A stretch of 64,000 bases of DNA from Limnobacter alexandrii (GTDB lineage: Bacteria > Pseudomonadota > Gammaproteobacteria > Burkholderiales > Burkholderiaceae_B): the NCBI RefSeq assembly GCF_005871185.1, contig NZ_SWKN01000006.1:457927-521926 (forward strand), read 5' to 3'. The position numbers and the translations under genes are program-made. Below are positions 58,295 to 64,000 of the stretch, piece by piece. Within the stretch, counting starts at the first letter, position 1, and every line of letters begins with the position of its first letter. The notes under the pieces were generated by a model. That model did no database searches and was not told the DNA's origin. It saw only the letters and a list, made by a program, of their open reading frames with translations.

Positions 58295-60397
58295 TTACAG
58301 ATCGACCGGGTCCACTTCCAAAAACCAGCGCACACTGCCGGGTAGCTCGTGCAATTGCGCCAACCATTGGGTCAAAAATCGATGCAAGGCAGGCCGGGAT
58401 TCGCTTTCAATCAGCATTTGCGCGCGTTCAATGCCACCCACCCGAACCACGGTCAAGGGCACAGGGTCGCACATGAAAACCGGATTGTCAGCATCTACCA
58501 AGGGTTCACCCAGCTCCCTCGCTGTGCTCAAAAACTGCAAGCAATTGGCCAGCTTTTTGTGGTCAGCCCGAATGGTGGCCTGGTGAGAAAACGGCGGCAT
58601 GCGTGCGTCTTTGCGGGCCTGCATTTCATGGCTGGCAAAGCTTTCGTAATCATGTGCCTTCAAGGCATCAAACAAGGGGTGCTGGGGGTAACGGGTTTGC
58701 ACCACCATGCGTGCGTCGCCTGCCCTGCGCCCCGCCCGGCCTGCCACCTGCATCAATTGAGCAAAAAGGCGTTCAGGCGCCCGGTAAGCGTGCGAATACA
58801 GCGAGGCATCCACATTCAAGGCCAACACCAAAGTCACATTGGCAAAGTCGTGGCCCTTGGCAATCATTTGGGTGCCCACCAGCACATCGGCCTCCCCGCT
58901 GTGCGCCTGTTGCAACAAGGCTTCCATTTGCCCCTTGTTGCGCGTGCTGTCGGCATCAATTCGCAGAATGTTCGCAGTCGGCAAAAGGCCGGCAAGGGTT
59001 TCTTCAATGCGCTGCGTGCCACGGCCAAAACCAGTCAAATCCTGATTGCCGCAGGTGGGGCAGTGCGTGGGCACACGCTGGCCTGCGCCACAATGGTGGC
59101 ATCGCAGCATGCGCTCATTCTTGTGCCACACCATGTGCGCCGTGCAATGGTCGCAGTTGGCCACCCAGCCACAGGCATTGCACACCATTTGGGGCGCATA
59201 GCCACGGCGATTCAAGAACACGATGCTTTGCTTGCCTGCTTCAAAATTTTGTACCAGCGCCTGCATGGCAGGTTCGCTTAAACCGTCCTTGGCTGGAAAG
59301 TTGGCAGTGTTGATCAACTCCACCTTCGGCAAGCTGGCACCCAGCACTGCCCTGTTCTTCAAACTCAGGCGTTTATAGGCACCCGTGTCGGCCTTCAACC
59401 AGCTTTCCAGTGCAGGGGTGGCCGAACCTAACACAATCGGCACCTCGCGCTGTTTGGCCAACATCAGGGCCAAATCGCGGGCATGGTATCTCATGCCGTC
59501 TTGCTGTTTGTATGAAGGGTCATGTTCCTCATCCACCACAATCATCCCAAGCCGTGGCAGTGGGGTCAGCACGCCCAAACGAGTCGCAATAATCACATCG
59601 GCTGCGCCTGTGGCAGCCTCAAACCAGGCTTTGGTTCGGGTCAACTCGGCCAGGTTGCTGTGCATCACCACAACCCGGTGTGGCGCCAAGCGTTCTTTGT
59701 ACAAGGCTTGCGCTGCCGGGGTCAGGTTGATTTCAGGCAACAGCACCAACACCTGTTCGCCGCGCTTCAAACGCTCTTCGACGGTGTGCAAATACACCTC
59801 GGTCTTGCCGCTGCCTGTAACCCCATACAGCAGGAAGGGCTGAAAGCCTTGCGCGCTCGACAACTGCGCCACCGCGTCCAATTGCTCGGCGTTCAACACG
59901 GGTTTTTCAAGTTTGGGGGGTTTGGTTTTGTTTGCCTTGGCATTGGCTTCCGGCTCATTGCGCTCGACCAGTAACTTCTGCGCATGCTCTCGTGATTTCG
60001 CCACCATCACCGGTTCTTCACCACGGGCATTCAATACGCGCAAGGCTTTGGGCAGCGCCTCCAGGGCAATCATGCCCAATGGGTGGTGATAGTACTTGGC
60101 AGCAAATTCAATCAAGGCTTGCCATTCAACGCTCAAATATTGACCCGCATCAAGCACCGTGTGCACAGGTTTGATGTTCTCGGCCATTTGCTGATCCGGG
60201 GCAACGCCCCGAACCAGGCCAATTCGGTGCTGGCGTCCCCACGGCACAATCACTCGCATCCCGAATCGGGGCGTTTGTTCACTGTGCCATTGATACGTGA
60301 AAGATTTGGGAAGCGGTGCAGCAACCAACACATTCACCAGCAAAGTGTGTCCCTTGATCGGGTTAGATGAAGTGTTTCGGTTTGGGTCTGTCTTCAC
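58295..60397 (-). CDS. priA: Primosomal protein N' (PriA helicase)
   Basis: A 700-residue replication-restart helicase. N-terminal DNA-binding domain (LLVNVLVAAPLPKSFTYQWH), Walker A GVTGSGKTEVY, DEEHDPSYKQ (DEEH box), then a zinc-binding insert with paired cysteines (CNACG, CDHC, CHHC, CPTC) and a C-terminal helicase lobe with VLVGTQMIAKGHDF and QVAGRAGR. It restarts stalled forks by loading DnaB. It starts near a DnaA-box-containing gap and lies 46 bases upstream of rep on the same strand. Confidence 0.96.
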   Translation of the reverse strand: MKTDPNRNTSSNPIKGHTLLVNVLVAAPLPKSFTYQWHSEQTPRFGMRVIVPWGRQHRIGLVRGVAPDQQMAENIKPVHTVLDAGQYLSVEWQALIEFAAKYYHHPLGMIALEALPKALRVLNARGEEPVMVAKSREHAQKLLVERNEPEANAKANKTKPPKLEKPVLNAEQLDAVAQLSSAQGFQPFLLYGVTGSGKTEVYLHTVEERLKRGEQVLVLLPEINLTPAAQALYKERLAPHRVVVMHSNLAELTRTKAWFEAATGAADVIIATRLGVLTPLPRLGMIVVDEEHDPSYKQQDGMRYHARDLALMLAKQREVPIVLGSATPALESWLKADTGAYKRLSLKNRAVLGASLPKVELINTANFPAKDGLSEPAMQALVQNFEAGKQSIVFLNRRGYAPQMVCNACGWVANCDHCTAHMVWHKNERMLRCHHCGAGQRVPTHCPTCGNQDLTGFGRGTQRIEETLAGLLPTANILRIDADSTRNKGQMEALLQQAHSGEADVLVGTQMIAKGHDFANVTLVLALNVDASLYSHAYRAPERLFAQLMQVAGRAGRRAGDARMVVQTRYPQHPLFDALKAHDYESFASHEMQARKDARMPPFSHQATIRADHKKLANCLQFLSTARELGEPLVDADNPVFMCDPVPLTVVRVGGIERAQMLIESESRPALHRFLTQWLAQLHELPGSVRWFLEVDPVDL

Positions 60398-60463
60398 AGC
60401 TTACTTTAAGTTCATGGACTAGCTAGCTTGAATTAAACGGAATACAAAATAATTAACAGTCAA

Positions 60464-60503
60464 TGTGGATAACTTTGTGGACATCCGTGGAAATAATCCA
60501 CGG
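60464..60503. promoter_or_regulatory. DnaA box and adjacent inverted repeat upstream of priA
   Basis: TGTGGATAA at 60464-60472 is a perfect match to the DnaA box (complement TTATCCACA). Just beside it CCGTGGA-AATAA-TCCACGG (60485-60503) is a perfect 7-base inverted repeat whose arms contain TCCAC, related to the box. The surroundings are AT-rich. It could let DnaA regulate priA; one box does not make a replication origin. Confidence 0.5.
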
Positions 60504-60669
60504 GTGTGCTACAGGATGTGATAATTCATGTAAAGTACAAATTTTGTAAAATGCATTTTTATCTTTTTAAAACAATTACTTAACTAACAGCACTGCTTTT
60601 CCATTCGTCGTGCAATGCAAAAAAATGTTTCTTCCGCCTTGCGCCAAAAATGTGCATAAGTCCAAGTTT

Positions 60670-61764
60670 TTACTGCCTTTGTTTGCGGCTATAGGCATGT
60701 ACCGCGTTCACCATCACCTCAACACTGTCCGGGTTGGTGAACTGGGAAATACCATGCCCCAAGTTAAAGACATGGCCTGCACCGGCCTGTGGCACACCAA
60801 AACTTTCCAGCGCCTTGGCCACTTCAGCTTCGATTTGAGCTGGCTCGGCAAACAACACATTGGGATCCAGATTGCCCTGAATGGCGCAATGGTCGCCAAT
60901 GCGTGCGCGGGCCTGGCCCAGGTTCACAGTCCAGTCCACACCCACAGCGCTGGCACCGCTGGATGCAATGTCTTCCAGCCACAGGCCACCACCCTTGGTG
61001 AATACGATGGATGGAATGTCTTCAGTAAAGCTGCCGCGGTTGGCCTGTAGTGGCAAACTGGCAACGATTCTCTTGATGTAGTTCAAACTGAATTTCTGAA
61101 ATGCACCATCGGCCAGGGCACCGCCCCAACTGTCGAAAATCATCACGGCCTGTGCGCCAGCCTCAATTTGAGCGCGCAGGTATTGGCTCACTGCCTCGGT
61201 GGTCACTTCCAGTATGCGGTGCATCAGGTCCGGGCGCTTGTACAACATGGTTTTTACCTTGCGGAAATCGCTGCTGCCGCCACCTTCCACCATGTAACAG
61301 GCCAAGGTCCAGGGGCTGCCCGAAAAACCGATCAGCGGCACACGTCCACCCAAGGCACCTCGAATGGTACTGACCGCGTCGGTGACGTATCGCAGGCTGG
61401 TACCAATGTCAGGCACCGCCAGTTTGGCCACATCGGCTTCAGTCACCAAGGGGCGCTCAAATTTGGGGCCCTCGCCCTCTGCAAAATACAAACCCAGGCC
61501 CATGGCATCGGGCACGGTCAAAATGTCGGAAAACAGAATGGCCGCATCCAGTTTGTAGCGTTCCAGCGGCTGCAAAGTGACCTCGCAAGCGGCTTCCGGG
61601 TTTGTGCACAAACCCATGAAGTTACCGGCTTTCGCGCGTGTTGCGCGGTACTCTGGCAAATAGCGGCCAGCTTGGCGCATCAACCAAACTGGGGTGTACT
61701 CGGTGGCTTCGCGGCGCAAGGCGCGCAGGAAGGTGTCATTTTTAACGGGCTGAAAACTGCTCAT
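60670..61764 (-). CDS. hemE: Uroporphyrinogen decarboxylase
   Basis: A 364-residue TIM-barrel enzyme. Signatures: [20 protein letters not shown] (Arg residues binding the substrate carboxylates), [26 protein letters not shown] and GNLDPNVLF near the C-terminus. It removes four carboxyl groups from uroporphyrinogen III in heme synthesis. Length and motifs are normal. It precedes priA on the same strand, separated by about 270 bases. Confidence 0.97.
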   Translation of the reverse strand: MSSFQPVKNDTFLRALRREATEYTPVWLMRQAGRYLPEYRATRAKAGNFMGLCTNPEAACEVTLQPLERYKLDAAILFSDILTVPDAMGLGLYFAEGEGPKFERPLVTEADVAKLAVPDIGTSLRYVTDAVSTIRGALGGRVPLIGFSGSPWTLACYMVEGGGSSDFRKVKTMLYKRPDLMHRILEVTTEAVSQYLRAQIEAGAQAVMIFDSWGGALADGAFQKFSLNYIKRIVASLPLQANRGSFTEDIPSIVFTKGGGLWLEDIASSGASAVGVDWTVNLGQARARIGDHCAIQGNLDPNVLFAEPAQIEAEVAKALESFGVPQAGAGHVFNLGHGISQFTNPDSVEVMVNAVHAYSRKQRQ

Positions 61765-61789
61765 GTTCGTACATACTTATTTTATGAAT

Positions 61790-62218
61790 TCAAACTAAAA
61801 ACAGACGCTGATGTTCGGTTTTCAAACAACGGTCCATCACAAAGGGCAAACCCGCTGCGCGGGCCTTGGCTTCCACCAGGTCATTGCGAATGCCCTGCTG
61901 CAACCACACGGCGCCGGCGCCCACATTCATGGCCTGGGCCAAAACATCGGGGGTGTGTTCGGCACGGCGAAATACATCCACCAAATCAATCTTCAAACCG
62001 GTTTCCGCGATCGCTGTTTTCAAATCTGGGTAACAGGTTTCGCCCATCAAGCCACTGGGGCGGCCCTGCAAAGCCGGGTTGATCGGCAAAATTCGATAGC
62101 CCTGCGATTGCAGGTACTTGGCCACAAAAAAACTCGGCTTGTGGGCCTGTGAGGAAAAACCCACCACAGCGATTGTTTTGGTATTGTCGAGCAGTTGCTT
62201 CAGTTCAGCGTCTTGCAT
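61790..62218 (-). CDS. CoA-binding domain protein (YccU-like)
   Basis: A 142-residue CoA-binding Rossmann protein: TIAVVGFSSQAHKPSFFVAK, then GYRILPINPALQG, and DLVDVFRRAEHTPDVLAQAM, GAGAVWLQQGI and MDRCLKTEHQRL, the pattern of the YccU/YneT family. ATG 62218 is used; its first codons lie after the stop of the hydroxypyruvate isomerase-like gene (62250). A longer frame to 62311 would overlap that gene heavily. Confidence 0.9.
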   Translation of the reverse strand: MQDAELKQLLDNTKTIAVVGFSSQAHKPSFFVAKYLQSQGYRILPINPALQGRPSGLMGETCYPDLKTAIAETGLKIDLVDVFRRAEHTPDVLAQAMNVGAGAVWLQQGIRNDLVEAKARAAGLPFVMDRCLKTEHQRLFLV

Positions 62219-62249
62219 GCGCACTTGTCCAGCGGTTGCCCGCCCAAAC

Positions 62250-63059
62250 TCAAGTTTCGAAGGACTCCATTGTGCCTGAAAAACCGACGCTCCGGATCCA
62301 GCCCAAGCCATCGCGGGTGCCCGCCTTGGGTCGATACTCGCAACCCATGTGGCCGTTGTAGCCCAATGTTTTCAACAAGGCACTCACCTGAGCGTATTCC
62401 TCGGCCCCCGGCTCATCTCGACCGGGCACACCCGCAAGCTGCATGTGCTTCACACGACCAGTGGGCAAGTATTGGCTCAGCGCGTTCAACACTTCGCCCT
62501 CCGTGCGCAGGCAATGATACAAGTCCATTTGCACGCCCAGGTTGGCGCGGTTCAAGCGAATCAACAGTTCATGCGCATCGGCCTGCTGGTTTAACAAGTA
62601 ACCCGGCACATCAAACCGGTTAATGGGTTCAATCAACCAGTCAATTGGCTCACCCTGCATGCTGCTGGCCAACCACAGCAGGTTTTCCTCGTAGCAGTCC
62701 CAAGCCGCACGCAGGGCTTTTTCATCATTCAAATTCACCACACCTGCCAGCACATGCACTTTGCGCACGCCCAAGGTTGTCGCATAGCGTGCGGCTAGCT
62801 CAATAGAACGTTTGAATTCATCGCGCCGTGCCAGTTCAACCGCCAAGCCTCGATCTCCATCGGCCCAACTGCCAGCAGGTGCGTTGATCAACACCCATTG
62901 CACCCGCGCCTCAAGAGCCTTGTCGCGCAGTAGTTCAGCCGAATACTCATAGGGAAACATGCACTCGGCATGTCGAAATCCGTCTTCCGCACAGGCCTGG
63001 AGTCGATCCAAAAAGTCGAACTCGGTGTAAAGCCAACTCAGGTTGGCAGCCAGTTTCAT
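62250..63059 (-). CDS. Hydroxypyruvate isomerase-like TIM-barrel protein
   Basis: A 269-residue sugar-phosphate-isomerase fold protein (AP endonuclease 2-type barrel): KLAANLSWLYTEFDFLDRLQ, HAECMFPYEY, VQWVLINAPAGSW, VHVLAGVVN, WLIEPINRFDVPGYLL, VQMDLYHCLR, HMQLAGVPGRDEPG and MGCEYRPKAG, with the acidic and His metal ligands in order (Glu, Asp, His, Glu). These are the marks of Hyi/OtnI-type enzymes that interconvert hydroxypyruvate and tartronate semialdehyde. It overlaps the metallophosphoesterase by 4 bases. Confidence 0.88.
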   Translation of the reverse strand: MKLAANLSWLYTEFDFLDRLQACAEDGFRHAECMFPYEYSAELLRDKALEARVQWVLINAPAGSWADGDRGLAVELARRDEFKRSIELAARYATTLGVRKVHVLAGVVNLNDEKALRAAWDCYEENLLWLASSMQGEPIDWLIEPINRFDVPGYLLNQQADAHELLIRLNRANLGVQMDLYHCLRTEGEVLNALSQYLPTGRVKHMQLAGVPGRDEPGAEEYAQVSALLKTLGYNGHMGCEYRPKAGTRDGLGWIRSVGFSGTMESFET

Positions 63060-63880
63060 ACCTCAAACACCAGGTTCGGGTTAAAAAACGGATTCTCGAA
63101 AGCCTGTGGCGTCACCTGCACCTGCCCGCGTTCCATTTTTCGTGCTTTGCCCTTTTTACGCACATAGCCGCGAGGATTCACCAACACACGGGTTTCGCCG
63201 CCGTTGTTGTGTACGGTGTAATCAAAGGAATCGTGCATATGCCCATGCACCCACACATCGGCCTTGCCCATCAAACGGCTCAGGTCAGAGACAAAAGCAG
63301 CGTTGATGGGGCTCAAGTTAAACCGGGGATGAATACTTTGCGGGTGCGGCGCATGGTGAGTAATCACCACTGTTTTCCCATCAAACGGTGCGGCCAGTGC
63401 AGACTCCAGCCAGTCAATATTCTGGTAATGCAAATCAATGCCCATGCTGGGCGAAAACTGCTTGCCGCGCATGCGAATCAATTTGTAATCGGGCAAGAAC
63501 GCCTTGGCCACCAACTCGGCACCGAATCGCCAACCCGGTTGAATATTGAAATCGGTCCACAAGGTACAACCCAGAAAACGCACGCCTTGAATAACCACGC
63601 TGGTGCGCTGCAAGTAGTTCAATTGCTTCTTGGCGGCCAGCTCGAACAAATGGTCGTCAAGGATATCAATGTCGTGGTTGTAGTACTCGTGGTTGCCAGC
63701 CACGTATATGTGCTGTTTCTCGCCCAGTTCAGCCAAAGCTTGCAAGCCCTGAGTGCCCTGATGAATGTCTCCGGCAAGAATCATCAAATCCACATCCTCG
63801 GCGGGTTGTGGAACAGCCGCCAAGGCCGGGAATTTGCGCATCGTTTCAAGATGCAGATCAGAATACAGGGCAATTTTCAT
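63056..63880 (-). CDS. Metallophosphoesterase
   Basis: A 274-residue calcineurin-like phosphoesterase with the usual metal motifs: YSDLHLE (DxH), LAGDIHQG (GDxx), AGNHEYY (GNHE), VITHHAPH and HGHMHDSFD (GHxH). Substrate unknown; relatives hydrolyse phosphodiesters or nucleotides. The stop codon overlaps the next gene (ATGA), so it is translationally coupled to the hydroxypyruvate isomerase-like gene. Confidence 0.92.
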   Translation of the reverse strand: MKIALYSDLHLETMRKFPALAAVPQPAEDVDLMILAGDIHQGTQGLQALAELGEKQHIYVAGNHEYYNHDIDILDDHLFELAAKKQLNYLQRTSVVIQGVRFLGCTLWTDFNIQPGWRFGAELVAKAFLPDYKLIRMRGKQFSPSMGIDLHYQNIDWLESALAAPFDGKTVVITHHAPHPQSIHPRFNLSPINAAFVSDLSRLMGKADVWVHGHMHDSFDYTVHNNGGETRVLVNPRGYVRKKGKARKMERGQVQVTPQAFENPFFNPNLVFEV

Positions 63881-63915
63881 GCCCTTATTCTAACCCGGTG
63901 GGCATTCAAAACGGC

Positions 63916-63999
63916 TTACACACCCTCGGTAGCCAACGCGCTTCCCATTTGTTCAATACACCGCAAAATGTGATCTTCCAGAATTTTGCAAGTAATGTG
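63916..63999 (-). CDS. Unidentified gene, C-terminal end only
   Basis: An open minus-strand frame enters from the right edge and stops at 63918-63916 (TAA). The visible tail HITCKILEDHILRCIEQMGS and seven more residues looks like coding sequence of a helical protein, but only 27 residues are seen and no family can be named. Its stop lies 35 bases before the metallophosphoesterase start. Confidence 0.35.
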   Translation of the reverse strand, partial: HITCKILEDHILRCIEQMGSALATEGV

Positions 64000-64000
64000 G

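Noticed and set aside
58349..59281. 310-codon frame opposite priA
   Set aside because: PriA motifs are complete on the minus strand; the opposite frame is an artefact of codon bias. The same applies to 54224-55105 opposite the SDR gene and 16780-17337 opposite the OLD-like gene.
60398..60669. Chromosomal replication origin
   Set aside because: Only one clear DnaA box is present and dnaA, dnaN, gidA or parAB genes are not in the window.

Overview
The window looks like a chromosomal segment of a beta-proteobacterium (Burkholderiales, possibly close to Limnobacter). This is inferred from gene content (DUF748 protein, Aap-type amino-acid transporter, MmsA, TetR/SDR pair, HemE, PriA, Rep) and moderate GC; no rRNA or taxon-specific marker is present to confirm it. 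Two parts differ sharply: roughly 7.0-19.2 kb is an accessory region with mixed base composition, and most of the rest is ordinary core-type sequence.

1-7.0 kb: the 3' part of an aldehyde dehydrogenase, two AraC-type regulators, and between them a minus-strand operon of a periplasmic solute-binding protein (AdeT/DUF6091-like), a FadL-type outer-membrane channel and a lipoprotein. This looks like an uptake and oxidation locus for a hydrophobic substrate.

7.0-19.2 kb, accessory: (a) a decayed IS21 istA gene; (b) a compact mobile module reading excisionase-like, tyrosine integrase, HD-domain (YhaM-like) protein, AAA+ ATPase and an unknown protein, divergent from a small XRE regulator and an SRAP (YedK/HMCES) protein, with palindromic operators between; (c) an integron-type cassette array without an integrase (13776-18691). 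It has four attC sites and four minus-strand cassettes: an OLD-like ATPase/Toprim protein, an unknown protein with a PIN-like arrangement of acidic residues, a small protein with a collagen-like tail, and a Lit-like (peptidase U49) metalloprotease. At least two cassettes belong to families known from anti-phage defence. (d) A tRNA-Arg(CCG) gene whose 3' end faces the array, with a cluster of GGGCACA/TGTGCCC heptamers beside it.

19.3-33.5 kb: a large AsmA-like DUF748 protein, a LysR/TauE divergent pair, a hybrid histidine kinase, a lipase-like hydrolase, an Aap-type amino-acid ABC transporter lacking its ATPase, a YdcF protein and an acyl-CoA thioesterase.

33.5-40.4 kb: a signalling locus with two 330-residue periplasmic binding proteins, each followed immediately by a hybrid histidine kinase, plus a convergent stand-alone HPt protein. 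One kinase carries an ethylene-receptor-like membrane domain. Both binding-protein genes are preceded by the same 32-bp element, and no transporter permease or ATPase accompanies them.

40.4-64 kb: a penicillin-acylase-family lipoprotein, MmsA, a SulP-STAS-cNMP fusion, an alpha/beta hydrolase, a CBS protein, an NhaR-like regulator, TerC, a cytochrome b561/YceI/YceI operon, a cytochrome c5-like protein, a TetR/SDR pair, an NAD(P)-binding protein, a CheY-like regulator, Rep, PriA, HemE, a CoA-binding protein, a hydroxypyruvate isomerase-like protein, a metallophosphoesterase, and the tail of one more gene at the right edge.
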